A stretch of DNA of 64,000 nt from NCBI GenBank assembly GCA_004835665.1, contig RBKR01000002.1:1488001-1552000 (forward strand), given 5' to 3'. This DNA is from Phoma sp. XZ068 (lineage: Eukaryota; Ascomycota; Dothideomycetes; Pleosporales; Didymellaceae). Positions within the stretch are counted from its first letter, which is position 1, and every line of letters begins with the position of its first letter. Shown one piece after another: positions 1 through 10,892 of this stretch. A program made the position numbers and the translations under genes. The notes below the pieces were generated by a model. It searched no databases. It had not been told where the DNA came from and saw only the letters and a list, made by a program, of their open reading frames with translations.

Positions 1-272
1 ACGTTCCCGGTGGTGTTTCGCCAGACTTTGGAGCGAAGGAATGCAAAGAGATCGGATATAAGCTTGCTATTTTCCCATGTCTGGCTTTCGAGATGGTATA
101 CCCTGCTGTCAGGAAGGCGGTACAGCAGCTGAAGACTCTGGGCAATGTCGGGCCTGCAGAGGAGGGCGGAAGGAGATACGGACCGAAGGAGCTATTCCAG
201 GTCTGCGGTCTCGACGAACTGGTAGAGTTCGACCAAGCAGCTGGTGGCACTTCGTACGCCAAAGGAGCATGA
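1..272 (+). CDS. PEP mutase / isocitrate lyase superfamily protein, 3' end
   Basis: Partial gene entering from the left edge; the open frame starts at base 3 and ends at TGA 270-272, leaving 90 codons. The visible part contains IGYKLAIFPCLAFEM and ends in DELVEFDQAAGGTSYAKGA, the usual C-terminal pattern of fungal carboxyphosphonoenolpyruvate mutase / dimethylmalate lyase / oxaloacetate hydrolase-type enzymes, which make or break C-C or C-P bonds of 2-oxo acids. The catalytic N-terminal part lies outside the window, so substrate cannot be decided. No intron is seen in the visible part. Confidence 0.8.
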   Translation, partial: VPGGVSPDFGAKECKEIGYKLAIFPCLAFEMVYPAVRKAVQQLKTLGNVGPAEEGGRRYGPKELFQVCGLDELVEFDQAAGGTSYAKGA

Positions 273-705
273 ACTGCGCTTGAAACGCATTGGGTTATCA
301 TTGAGAGACTTTAGCGGGCGTTGATTGCATTTAGGATACCATAGCGCTTGCATGATACTTCTATTTTGGCGTACTATCTTTGCATTTTCGAGCAGTCATT
401 CAACACTTTGGAGTAGGAGTTTCATGCTCGCTAACCTGTCGTCTGTACGCATGTGGATTTGTCAATAACGATTACAGCTCTGATCACCAAATCATAATTG
501 ACGCTCTCCCACGTCTGTAAAGATGCCGTTCAGGAAGAGAGCTACAACTTCGGCTCACGCCAGCAATCATTGACAGGATGCGTCCACAATAGTAACGGGA
601 AGAAAAGAAGTATAAACGAAGACAACGACTTAAACGCCCTTCGGATTGCTGCTGACCCTTGTACCATTATATGGTGACTCACATACAGGGACAGTACCAT
701 CGCCC
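273..705. other. Intergenic, convergent 3' ends
   Basis: Region between the stop of the PEP-mutase-like gene and the stop of the HET gene on the opposite strand. It should hold both 3' UTRs. No RNA gene, repeat or convincing coding frame is visible. Confidence 0.6.
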
Positions 706-2850
706 TCAGTATATGTTCATCGTCTTCCAGGCTGCTCCAACTTGAAGAGCTCTGCCATACATCCAGCGATCCACAAAACAAAGCCCTACCACGATGTGAC
801 GGTCCAATGACTCCGTTCCTGATGGGCGCAACACAACAAGTGCCTTGCAGCCCGCAATCGCATAGACTTCATCATTAGCTCGCATATCGTGGGGACCCAT
901 TCCTGGTATGCCCTGCGACGTGACAAAGAAGCTTGTCTTCTCGGCGTTCATTTGTAACTCCTTATAGTGATAACTGCCTCGAGCAGTTCCACCTGCCTTC
1001 CGGTCAACAGTAATATCGCGATGGTCACCTGTTCTGTTCCATGACGTCCACCACTCCCTGATTTCCTTGACTCGGACTGAGCTGAGTGGTCCCTTCTTTT
1101 TCGCCAACCAGTGTGTCTGTACGTTCCTATCCATGAAAGTGGCTCTCCAGAATGCATCGCCGTCAAATGGGAGCGTGCTACTCCGATACAAGGTGACCCA
1201 GTCATTGACGAGTTTTCGCAAATCCTCAGGCGTATGAGAAGTTGGAAGTCTTCGCACGGCACATGCCTGTACGCTGCCCACGCGTATTGCTTTGATGCTG
1301 AGTTCAGGGCTTCTGAGTTCGGGCCATTCGGTAACACGGTCATACTCTGTCTTTCCACATGCACTATAGAGCCCCCAACGGTGACCATCTTCCTCCTCGC
1401 TCGTACGAGGATTAGAAAGATCAATTGCCCAGGATGGAAGATTGTCGACAAGACTCTGTTTGCACCGCCGAGCCTTGTCGAGCTGGGTCAAGTCCGCACT
1501 CTCTAGATAGAGCAGATTAGAGCATTGAGAGAATAGCTCAGCGACCGTGGAGGGTGTCGGAAACAGCTTCGACTGCTCCTGCCATATCTTAGGCAGGAAG
1601 CCGAAGATACCAAACCAGTGATCACGAATTTCAGTTGCCTTCCGCCCTTGAGTAGCGGTGACCACCATCTGTAGAGGTACACCAAGACCTTCCTGGTCTG
1701 CTTCTGCAAGGATTTCCCTCTGCCCGTGTACAGCGCGACATTGCGTGTACGACGCCCCATACTCGTGATCGTCCCGATTTGAGGTCGTGGCTGGCTGCCC
1801 GTACCACTTACAGCAGATTGAGTTGTTGTGGTGCCACATAGACTCAACGCCATCTAGCAAGCGTGATAGCTTGAACGAGTATGGTGGAGCATGCACTGTT
1901 GGGTCCACACGAGGAAGCGAGGCTTCTTGGAGTGTCCATACTCGTGACCACCAGGGTCGGGTGATGAGCCATCGAATGCAGTCCATGACTGTGAGCCATG
2001 ACTTATTGAGTGTATACTGTCGCCCAGATCTACCAAGGTCACCGAGCGCAACGATTGGGTAGGTGTACAAGTGACCGCCCTTGCCAAGTTCATCTAGCAC
2101 AGCCAGGGTTTGCAAGAATATGTCCTCCTGGCAACGATCTGTGAACTCTTGGAGTTCGCGCTGGTTCAAGTAACGCAAACCTTCCTGCTTCAGCAGATAA
2201 TTCAGAGTAGTCGAGCCTTCTCGTTGGTACGTCTCCCATTTCGTCGGTGTCATCTTTGATACAGATGTGTACTTATCATCATTGTCGAACTCCTGATACC
2301 AAGCCTTGATGTCAAAAGGACCGAACCACACATGTGCCTCATTCGCCTGACGATATATTCTTGTCATGAGTCCAATCTGGTGACTCTTCTCCTCCTCATT
2401 GCGTTGGTCGATGCAAATCGCGTCCGCCCACAGGTACCTATCTACATTGGCAAGCCTAAGACTGTGCAAGAAGTCAAATAGGTTTACTGTGGCATCGAAT
2501 ATGACCTCATCGATGTGAATCGAAATGGTGGTGTTGCGCTCACCCCAGACGTACGAGAGCACTTCGTAGTATGGGTTATCGTCCAAAGACACGGCCTGCA
2601 GCTCGCACTTTATGGGGGCGCCGTCCGTACCTTTAAGCAGCCTCAGAATCCGGATGTTCGAGAGTCCAGGTTCCAAAGAAGTGCGTGCCCAAGGCGATTG
2701 GTCCTGCATATTGAATGTGACTTCAGGGCCGTCAGGCTCCTTGTGCAAGTCCACCTTGGATTCGTCTTGCAGCAATCTTCTTCCTCGTTTCTCGGGAGGT
2801 GAGATAGACCGTGTCAATGACTTTATATTGAATGGCGTCTCGAAGCTCAT
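706..2850 (-). CDS. HET-domain (heterokaryon incompatibility) protein
   Basis: Single exon of 714 residues starting at ATG 2850. The HET domain begins near residue 95 with YEVLSYVWGE, followed by LWADAICIDQRNEEEKSHQI around residues 140-159 and the RIYRQANEAHVWFGP block near 165-178; these are the three diagnostic HET blocks. HET proteins of filamentous fungi are linked to allorecognition and programmed death of fused cells. The C-terminal half carries the usual weakly conserved extension, ending with a GLCFVDRWMYG-type segment seen at the end of many such proteins. No NACHT or repeat domain is fused. The full-length open frame suggests an intact gene. The specific recognition partner is unknown. 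Confidence 0.9.
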   Translation of the reverse strand: MSFETPFNIKSLTRSISPPEKRGRRLLQDESKVDLHKEPDGPEVTFNMQDQSPWARTSLEPGLSNIRILRLLKGTDGAPIKCELQAVSLDDNPYYEVLSYVWGERNTTISIHIDEVIFDATVNLFDFLHSLRLANVDRYLWADAICIDQRNEEEKSHQIGLMTRIYRQANEAHVWFGPFDIKAWYQEFDNDDKYTSVSKMTPTKWETYQREGSTTLNYLLKQEGLRYLNQRELQEFTDRCQEDIFLQTLAVLDELGKGGHLYTYPIVALGDLGRSGRQYTLNKSWLTVMDCIRWLITRPWWSRVWTLQEASLPRVDPTVHAPPYSFKLSRLLDGVESMWHHNNSICCKWYGQPATTSNRDDHEYGASYTQCRAVHGQREILAEADQEGLGVPLQMVVTATQGRKATEIRDHWFGIFGFLPKIWQEQSKLFPTPSTVAELFSQCSNLLYLESADLTQLDKARRCKQSLVDNLPSWAIDLSNPRTSEEEDGHRWGLYSACGKTEYDRVTEWPELRSPELSIKAIRVGSVQACAVRRLPTSHTPEDLRKLVNDWVTLYRSSTLPFDGDAFWRATFMDRNVQTHWLAKKKGPLSSVRVKEIREWWTSWNRTGDHRDITVDRKAGGTARGSYHYKELQMNAEKTSFFVTSQGIPGMGPHDMRANDEVYAIAGCKALVVLRPSGTESLDRHIVVGLCFVDRWMYGRALQVGAAWKTMNIY

Positions 2851-3530
2851 TGTGAGTCAAGGCTCGATCTGGGGGCCGGCGCTTAGGTCCAGGGGATTGC
2901 TTCGCGAGGTCGGTTCACGTTGTACGTGTAGAGTTTCCGCAATGGCGTATGCAAACCAAAAGGCAAAAATCTCAAATGTACAGTAATACTGTATGAGAGG
3001 AGGTAGACATGGAAACGCAGTACCTTGTGGACATCGTCGAGAGAGCAAGGCTCAGCCTTGCGCGCAGTGCAGGCTGCAGACGCCCAGCAGCCAATCATGA
3101 TGCTGCATATCGGCAACGAAAGTAGCAAGCAGTTTCATGGTCGCATCTGATTAGCGCGAGGATTGAATGTGAATTCTAGGGTCAAAATAACGATGAGGGT
3201 TACCGAACTGTGTCCCTTCAGAGCTACTTCTGACCCTTTGGCTAAACTGTTCGTTTGTCAGCGCTGGTGTGATTTCCGCGGCGGTAACTAAACGCCATCT
3301 TGGCTTCTTCAGCTCACCACTTCTGCCTTCTCTAGCAAAGCATCAGCACTAAACGGCATAGCTGAAGAGCGCTGACAAATCGCGCTTGGCAAGGAGCGGG
3401 GATTGGAAGACAATGCTGAAATCGGCTAATACTTCATCGTCAAATCGAGAGTAGGCTGCAAATGCGGAAGGATATAAGATCTGGATGATGTTGATTGGGA
3501 CAGCCACTAACTTGTGTTGATCTTTCGAAC
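2851..3530. promoter_or_regulatory. Divergent intergenic region HET / RidA
   Basis: Shared upstream region of the HET gene (minus) and the RidA-like gene (plus). Short open frames exist on the minus strand at 2857-3128 but show no family features or credible splice context. No clear TATA element was recognised. Confidence 0.4.
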
Positions 3531-3978
3531 ATGTCCCATCTGCAGTACTTCGATTACCCGGGCTTTGGCGAAAACGCCAAAAGAGACCTGAATTATAGTC
3601 AGGCCGTTCGTATCGACAACCGCATCGAAATCTCTGGCCAAGGTACCTTCAGACACATCTTCAGCGGACCCGCTCTGACGGCCTTTAGGTGGTTGGGATC
3701 GCCTCACAGAAGATTACCCTGAGGAACTCTCTGACGAGGTCGACCAAGCTTTCGACAATGTGGAGCATGCTCTCCAACAAGCTGGCGGCAAAGGTTTAGA
3801 CCAGGTCTACAAGCTACGCATCTATATCACAGTGCCACTTGGCGAGATTGTGGGGCCTGTTGTTCGGAATTTGAAGGGTCGATTCAAGGCTCACGGCCCG
3901 CTTCTAACGGTTGTGCAAGTGGTTTCATTGTACAAGATCATGAGGATTGAGATTGAGGCTGAGGCACACTTAGGCTAG
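3531..3978 (+). CDS. RidA / YjgF / UK114-family protein
   Basis: Two exons, 3531-3642 and 3689-3978, separated by a 46-bp intron (GTACC..TTTAG); 133 residues. Splicing restores the family block SGQGGWD; without it the frame hits a stop. Family features are QYFDYPGFGENAKRDLNYSQ at the N-terminus, the central YKLRIYITVP strand and the C-terminal RIEIEAEAHLG. Bacterial and eukaryotic RidA proteins hydrolyse reactive enamine/imine intermediates of amino-acid metabolism, while fungal members of this subgroup are mostly uncharacterised. Length is close to the usual 120-135 residues. The ATG follows a plausible context; no upstream exon is needed. Confidence 0.88.
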
Positions 3979-4177
3979 ACCAGTGCGAATCAACAATTAG
4001 TCTGGCACCGGGGTCTGGAATGATACTCTACATTGCCTGTCTTAGTTACTCCACACCAGTTCGCTCTTTGAGGGGTAGTGCGTTGTCTGATTGGATGGGG
4101 CAATACGCCAGGTGGTAGCGTCCTCCGCTCCTCAGCTCGCAGCCTCCACGAACTATCAACAACATCACACATTCGAG

Positions 4178-5223
4178 ATGACGAGGCCTCCTCCCTACAA
4201 AAGAGCCAGGAAGCATGTAGGTAACGCCGTGGCAAAGGCAGGGTTGATTGCCTGTAAAGGTCTGTTTTGGGTCTGTTGCGGTCCTTGCATCTTGTGTGCG
4301 ATTTGCTTCATAAAACCTAGACGACGAGGTTGTGTTGGAACACAGCCGCATGTTATTATACCACAGCCGCAGAGCCCTCTTAGACCGACCACACCACCTC
4401 CTCGTTTGCGATCCCTTACCCCTCCTTTGGTTGAAAAGGACAGCAAACAGAAGACCTTTGCTCAACCACAGTCCACATTCATAAGCAAGCTACCTCTTGA
4501 GATTCGGCGGATGATATACAGGGAGATGATCGGAGGCGTCACCGTCAAACTCAGAACGTCCGATGGGAAACCTGTCGCTCAACGCTACCGCTGCTATAGC
4601 TGTCTATGTAGAGATAGTGCCGGCCCAAACCAATCAGAACTTGGCTTTGGACTTGCGATGTTGAGGACCTGTCGCCAAATGTAAGTTGTATACCCATCAT
4701 GCAGACACTGAATCACCGAGGTTGATTTTGTGGTAGATACTCCGAAGCCATTGAATACCTGTATACAGCCAACACCTTCTCTCTTTCCACATGGGATGAT
4801 GACCTACCGACATTGGACTGGCTTCCCTACTACTTCCTCCCACATCGATTAAATCAAATTCGAGACCTTCGTATGGATTGGGAACTCGACAACTACTATG
4901 ACACCCGCCATTTAAGAGACACATCACACCTGTTCAGCTTCGAGGCGTGGGAGAAGTCCTGGAGCTCTTTACGGGCGATGGCTGGTCTTCGACACCTTCG
5001 CATCATTCTTTACTTCAGATGGCGCGATGTGCTTGACTGTTATGAAGACTACTGGGATAAACACGAATTGGAACTTCTGAACCCTGTCAGGTCCATCACA
5101 GCGCCGGCTGACTTTGTTCTAGTGTTGCCAGATCGCAGATGCTCGACCAATGTCGATTTGGGGAGGTCGAGATGCATCCTCCGGCTTCCTGAAGAACCAG
5201 TCCTTGATTCGCACTTCGATTAG
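4178..5223 (+). CDS. DUF7730-type fungal protein, paralogue A
   Basis: Two exons, 4178-4680 and 4737-5223 (intron 56 bp, GTAAGT..GGTAG), 329 residues. A Cys-rich hydrophobic stretch lies near residues 20-45 (GLFWVCCGPCILCAICF), then a Pro-rich linker and the hallmark FISKLPLEIRRMIYREMIGG, CRQIYSEAIEYLYTANTFS and LRDLRMDWEL segments. This LPLEIR...Y...NTF layout is the dothideomycete DUF7730-type architecture, related in plan to F-box-like fungal proteins; its function is unknown. A second member lies at 7216-8309 on the other strand. The ATG at 4178 was chosen because upstream in-frame sequence has no ATG. Confidence 0.82.
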
Positions 5224-5835
5224 CGAGCCTTGAAGTGCTCATCTCCGTAGACAAAGCATAATGTTTGTCACCGGCACCAACCCTGTGCGAGCATATGAGC
5301 AATAATGGCACATTCAGTGCTAAATTGTTTGTGTCGTATGCCGGAGGAGGAGATCTCGGCTGAGAGCCCCAGGGTGGTGACGTGACGAAGCACCCGCCAA
5401 GAGAACCTCAACGCTCAGCTCGGCAGGTACACCATCGGCTCGTCGCCGGTTATCTCCCGCCTCCAAATCTCGTTCCGCCATTACGCAACGTGCGCTGCAA
5501 CGTGCAACTTGGCACGAGGTTGGCACTTGGCGCTTTAGCCCTCTTCGCATAGCTCCCCACCCTGTCTCTCGATTCCTCCAGTTTTCCGTCAGCCTCTTTC
5601 CAACACCAAGAGGTTCCTTCTAGGGTAGCTCCCCACGTGCAGTAGATACGCCGGGAAACTGGATGGAGCTGCTGGAGGACGTTCCGTGTGGCTACGCAGC
5701 GCAGCGGAGCATGGGACTGGACTGGGAAGCTCGAATGGACATGGTATACATAAGAAGGGCCGGTCGCCATATGCATGCTCTGCAGGGACGCTCTTTCGCT
5801 CAGTCTCCAAGCTCGCAGACTTCAAGGCCTTCACA
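5224..5835. promoter_or_regulatory. Upstream region of the glycerophosphodiesterase gene
   Basis: 612 bp between paralogue A and the GDPD start. A TATACATAAG stretch near 5745-5755, about 85 bp before the ATG, is a possible TATA-like element. Several short frames overlap here but none has family features. Confidence 0.4.
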
Positions 5836-7092
5836 ATGCGCTCTTTCGTAGCTTCTTCGCTCGTCTTCGGCCTGGCTTCTGCCTCCGTCTTGCCTCGCAC
5901 CAGCTCTCACTACCCTGAGAAGCATGGCAACAAGCACAATCAGACCAAGCTCAATGTCCAGGTTGGCGACCGACCATACTTCTTGGTTGACGATATGGAC
6001 GAGGGCTCGCTGAGGGAGAAGCTCGAGAGCTGTTCAGAAGGACCCTTCAAAACGTCGGACTTCGTCTTCGCGCACCGTGGCGCATCTCTCCAATACCCCG
6101 AGCACACCTACGCAGCATACAGTGCCGCTCGTCGCCAAGGTGCCGGTGTGATTGAGTGCGATGTTGCTTTCACTGCCGACAAGCAGCTCGTGTGCCGCCA
6201 CGCCCAATGCGATCTGCACACCACGACCAACATCCTCAACACCACGCTTGCGTCCAAGTGCACGACACCGTTCACCCCGGCCAACGGCACCGTCCCTGCG
6301 TCAGCTAAATGCTGTACCTCGGACCTCACGCTTGCCGAGTTCCAGACACTCTGCGGTAAGCAAGATGGCTTCAACCCGAACGGCACCACAGTCAAGCAAT
6401 ACATGGACGGCACACCTTACTTCCGCACCGACCTGTACGCCTCCGGCTGCCCCAAGCTCATGACTCTGAACGAGTACATCGACGCCGTCGACTCCTGGGA
6501 CCTGAAATTCACCGCCGAGCTCAAGGCGCCCGAGGTCAAGATGCCCTTCAACGGCTACACACAGGAGCAGTACGCTCAAGACATGATCGACGCTTTCAAG
6601 ACCAAGGGCGTTGCGCCCGAGCGCGTCTGGCCTCAGTCCTTCCGCCCAGATGACATCTTCTACTGGATCGATAACGAGCCCGAGTTCGGCGCGCAGGCTG
6701 TGTATCTCGATGAGCGCGTCGACACACCTGCTGGGTATGCCAATGCGACTGCGAGTCTCCCAGCGCTGGCGAAGCGCGGAGTCAAGATCATGGCGCCAGC
6801 GATGTTCGCGCTTACCAAGGTTGACAACTCGACGGGCGAGATTATTCCCTCGGAGTATGCTATTGCTGCTAAGAAGAACGGTCTGGAGCTTGTGGCGTGG
6901 AGTTTTGAGCGATCCGGATGGCTGCAGATTGGAGGTGGTGGATACTACTACGACTACGTTAAGAGCGTGGTCGACAAGGACGGAGATATGTACAGGGTTT
7001 TGGATGTGCTGGCGAGGAAGGTCGGCATCAAGGCCATGTTCAGCGATTGGCCTGCGACAGTCACTTACTACGCTAATTGCTTCGGCTTGTAG
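5836..7092 (+). CDS. Secreted glycerophosphodiester phosphodiesterase
   Basis: Single exon, 418 residues. An N-terminal signal peptide (MRSFVASSLVFGLASASVLP) points to secretion. The GDPD TIM-barrel begins with FAHRGASLQYPEHTYAAY: H80-R81 and E89 form the start of the active site, E107 and D109 (IECDV) fit the metal-binding pair, and H122 (CRHAQCDL) the second catalytic histidine. The protein later has the LKFTAELKAPE strand and a C-terminal FSDWPATVTYYANC. The family hydrolyses glycerophosphodiesters to glycerol-3-phosphate and an alcohol; a secreted form suits phosphate or lipid-headgroup scavenging. The ATG at 5836 is preferred over upstream in-frame codons because it gives the signal peptide. 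It sits between two DUF7730-type genes. Confidence 0.92.
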   Translation: MRSFVASSLVFGLASASVLPRTSSHYPEKHGNKHNQTKLNVQVGDRPYFLVDDMDEGSLREKLESCSEGPFKTSDFVFAHRGASLQYPEHTYAAYSAARRQGAGVIECDVAFTADKQLVCRHAQCDLHTTTNILNTTLASKCTTPFTPANGTVPASAKCCTSDLTLAEFQTLCGKQDGFNPNGTTVKQYMDGTPYFRTDLYASGCPKLMTLNEYIDAVDSWDLKFTAELKAPEVKMPFNGYTQEQYAQDMIDAFKTKGVAPERVWPQSFRPDDIFYWIDNEPEFGAQAVYLDERVDTPAGYANATASLPALAKRGVKIMAPAMFALTKVDNSTGEIIPSEYAIAAKKNGLELVAWSFERSGWLQIGGGGYYYDYVKSVVDKDGDMYRVLDVLARKVGIKAMFSDWPATVTYYANCFGL

Positions 7093-7215
7093 ACTAGACT
7101 AGACAAACTAGTAGTAGTCGTAATGTATATGTACAGAAGCGTAATGAACAATCATCATGAGAATAGGTAGAGACAGCTACCTTCACTCCTCTCGTTCAAA
7201 ACTCATTTTTGCGAC

Positions 7216-8309
7216 CTAAGGTGCCTCATTTCCTTCATCCGGCGTCCTCAATCTCACTCCGCAAACGCCCATATCCCTCCCCGTATCACAACTTGCATAC
7301 GGCAACACAACCTCAAATTGGCCCACCATCACCTTTTTAACGGGCTCCAAAATCGCGCCTTCCAGCTCCAACCAGTTATTCTCCCAGATCCCCTGCGCAC
7401 TCGGATCCACCAACGTCACGCTCAGACTTTTCAGCCCCTTCATACTGGCCAGAACCGCCCAGCCTTTCTCCCAGTTCTCCGTATCCTCGCGGTACGCGTA
7501 CTTTGATGAAGAGCCGCGGCGCAGGTATGGCAGCGCACGAATCTGCCAGCGCAGACGAAGATGGCGGATGCTGTTGAGGCGTTGTTGGGGGATGCGTTTC
7601 GGGAGGGCAAGGAGGTGTGTTGCATGCAGCAAAGAAAACGTGTGGTTGGCGTAGAGATAGTATATGCACTCTGAGTACCTGATGTATATTAGCATTGTCC
7701 AATTATCCTCTATCAAGTGAACCTGGGAGGATAGGATAATACGTACATGCGTCTGCAGCTCCGAATCAAGCCCAGATGCCCGACTTCTAACTGCGGCAAG
7801 CTCGTTTCTAGCGGGCTACCCGCTACGACTACGCGGCATGTGCACTGCCCGATGTGCTCTTGTGTGCAGATGAAGTTTCCAAATTTCGTTTCTTTCCGGC
7901 CGAGCTTATCCTTTTTCTCTCCGACCGTTAGGTGTATTGTTTCGCCCTCATACAGGTAACCGTACACCATCCGCCTGATCTCTAGCGGAAGCTTCGCGAA
8001 GAAGGTCGACTGCCATTGGAAGTTGGTGCGCGCATCGAGCTCAGGGTCCGGGATAGATGTCAAGCTTATTGTTGACTTGCGGGGCTTAAGCAATTGGGTA
8101 TTCTGGTTCGGGTTTGGCGGAGTGGTCGAAGACGAAGACTTGATATGAAAAGTAATACGTTCGTTGGGTTTATCCTTGGAATTCGTGGGTACATGGCGGG
8201 TATCTGAATTCGATCTTTGCCCGGGGTCTTCAGAGCGGATATCTGACGGCTCCCAGCGGGGCGCAGAATGCGAGAATACGCTTCTCAATCTTGCTTTCAT
8301 CTTGACCAT
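7216..8309 (-). CDS. DUF7730-type fungal protein, paralogue B
   Basis: Two exons, 8309-7747 and 7678-7216, with a 68-bp intron (GTACGT..ATCAG) at the same place as in paralogue A, just after CRR/CRQ-M/I-Y. The model has 341 residues. Diagnostic segments are FFAKLPLEIRRMVYGYLYEG, MYSECIYYLYANHTFSLLHA and LNSIRHLRLRWQI. Function is unknown. The N-terminus is uncertain: ATG 8309 is the first in-frame ATG after an in-frame stop at 8349-8351, but another upstream frame encodes a hydrophobic stretch resembling the one in paralogue A. An extra exon or a frameshift is therefore possible. Confidence 0.75.
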
Positions 8310-8906
8310 CCCGACCGTTACATGAAGAGACAACACGCGCGCCAAAGGCTACGAGAAACACAACAAGTGCAAATGCAGATTGAGGCGTAACAGTCTGGGC
8401 ATGCGGGCTTTATCAAGCCGCAGGTTTTGGGCGTTCGGGCTGACGAGATAGATGCGGGTTGGATGGCGCACAACGGGTGATACAGGGATCGGCGTTAGTA
8501 CCGATACTTGTTTGGGTCTAAACTCGGTCCGGGGTTCGTGGGGTGCGGCCGTGGAGTAAGATGGTGGGGTGGGACGGGACAAACAACCGGTTGTACCTGC
8601 ACTCGCATGTGAATTTAGCCAGCTGCAAGAGCTTCAACCGAACTCTTATACCAACCACGGGTCTCTTGCAATTGAAGTAATGCAGCCGTGATTGCAAAGC
8701 ATGATAGACATCTCGCGCTCTGCTTCCTCGGTTGACAGAAAGAGTAAAGGATCCGCCATAAAGGCGTTCTTGGCCAGTCTGCTCAAGTGGGACCACCGGG
8801 TGCGACTCGCAAGAAATCGCTCAAATAAGAAGCATTGGCGGAAGAAGTAGTAGAAGTCGAATTATCGAAGATCGATTTGCTATCAGTGAACTGCACCAAT
8901 GTCATG
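8310..8906. other. Intergenic, possible extra exon of paralogue B
   Basis: Between the 3' end of the GTPase gene and the 5' end of paralogue B, both on the minus strand. A minus-strand frame at 8582-8349 starting MSRPTPPSY ends in a stop directly before the paralogue B frame and could be a first exon or 5' UTR. Nothing else is recognised. Confidence 0.4.
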
Positions 8907-10892
8907 TCATGAAGTAGCGACCTTCTTCTCACTGGACTCTTTCACCTGTTGCTCTTTCTGCAGCTCTGGATTCAACGGCTTCTTTGGATCATAACCCACC
9001 TGTTTCACAATACCGAGGCCTTTCGTTCTGCCTTCACGGAACAGAATGCGATCCCCGACGGTCAAGTACTCAGGTCGTTGTACAAACCTGAATGCGACTT
9101 GCGCTCGGTCACCAGTGCGAATGTACTGGCGATCAATGTCGATGATAGCGCAGGTCTGCGACACAGGACCGACATGCAGCATTGCCTGATATTTGGTCTT
9201 GATGGTAGTTGCATGTGACAAGATCAAAACTTCAGCGACGAAGTCACGGTAGACCTTGGGCTGCGGGATGATGCCAGTCTTCTCATCTGGCTTATCTGGT
9301 TTGTGCAGAACAACCATTCCTTTTCTCACATCTTTCCGCCGTACATTTCGCAGCGCAAGACTGGCAGATTGTCCAGCAGAACACCCGGGTACTTGTATTC
9401 TTTTTCGCTCAATAGATCGCACTTTCGTTGTGGTGAACTGTCCAAGACCATCAGGTCCAACAAGGATAGTGTCACCAGCGTGGATCTCGCCAGACTTGAC
9501 GACTCCTGATACTACAGTGCCGACGAATGGCACGGAGAAAGTGTCATTGACATGGAACTCGAGAGGGAGAGAACTGTCGTAGTTGCCGTGGTGGGGCAGC
9601 ACATTCAAGAAGGTGCGCACGAGATCGAGGTTGAAGCCTGTGACGTTGGACACCTGGAAGATGGGGCAGATGCGCCGAGAGACGAACTGTGTGGCAGTGT
9701 TGATGCACTCCTCCCTGTTTTTGATGAAGACGGGGATTTTGCGAGCGCCGGGTGACTTCAGGATTTTACTCAGCTGGGTGATAGTCTGCTCGAGAATCTG
9801 AGGCGGGCAGATGTCGATTTTGGTGATGACGACCATGACGGGCACATTTAGCGCCAGGGCAATACCCAGGTGCTCTTTGCTCATGCCCACCAGACCGTTG
9901 TTCGCAGCGACCATCAGTAAGCAGTAGTTGGGCTCGCTGGATAGGAGACCAAACACGGTGGTACGTAGGTAGCGTTCGTGGCCAGCCAAATCTGTGAAGC
10001 TGATGACTTTCGCCTGTTATCATTAGCAAAAACTCTTGTATGAAAAGCACCAGCACCTACAGATCGACGACCAATTTCCTCCCAAGTCAGCTTGCGACCA
10101 GCAGTGTTCGAGACGACGACCTCGCTCTTGCTGTCGAAGCCCATGATCTCCATGCCGACAGAACTGGTTCGTCCGCTCTCAATCTCATGCTTGTGACGGA
10201 AGAGGTTGACACGTGCTTTACCACGTCCATCATCCAGCCCTCCCTTGACCAGGACGCCCAGCATGGTGCTCTTGCCTGCATCGACATTGCCCACGACCGC
10301 AATCCGCGTCTCAATGACATCGTCCACGTTTTGAGGGCGCTGCCTTATGATCATCTTGCCGCTGAGGCTCGTGTCCTTGGCGTCTCGAGGTCCAACCTCG
10401 ACGTCACCGCCCACGTTCCTAGTCATCAGGATCTTGTAGTCGGCCTTGATCAGCTCGCCGACAGCTCCTATTCTCTCTACGGCAAAGTCCCAGTTCTCCT
10501 TGGTGAAGCCCATGCCCTCGCCGCTGTCCTCGAGCCCGACATCAAACAGGACCTCGCCGTGGCCTTCGGCCAGGCGCTCCTTGATGTGCTCTCCCAGCGC
10601 AGCAACATTCTCTTCGGCGGGATCGATGAGGAGCGTCTTCAAGCGGATGTGGGGCTTTGCGTCGTCGGTGAGACCGAGCTCGTCGAGAATGCTCAGCTCA
10701 TCGTGGTCCTCGAGGGTGGCGGCAGCTTGGCCGGGGCGCCGCAGTGCCTGCTGTTTCTGTACGTAGTCGGCGAATTCGCTGAGCGCCTGCCAGATGAGTC
10801 AGCGACGTCTTTTGCATTCCAGCGGTCACACGCACGGACTCGCCCTTCCGCCGGTCGACGGGGTTCTGTTTCGGTGCGTATCGTGAGCTCAT
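8907..10892 (-). CDS. GTPBP1/2-like translational GTPase
   Basis: Three exons: 10892-10836, 10786-10061 and 10013-8907, with introns of 49 bp (GTGCGT..GGCAG, branch GCTGAC) and 47 bp (branch GCTAAT); 629 residues. G1 P-loop GNVDAGKST lies at about residues 185-193; G3 is DLAGHERY just after intron 2 (residues 268-275), G4 is VITKID, and an EF-Tu-like domain II follows (VGTVVSGVVKSGEIHAGD). The final beta-barrel contains TGDRAQVAFRFVQRPEYL. This combination is that of the GTPBP1/GTPBP2 subfamily rather than EF-1A or Hbs1. Animal members act in ribosome rescue and mRNA turnover; fungal roles are less known. A core, intact gene. Confidence 0.9.

Noticed and set aside
2857..3128. Minus-strand frames upstream of the HET gene
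   Set aside because: HET starts with its own good ATG at 2850 and the upstream frames show no homology-like features.
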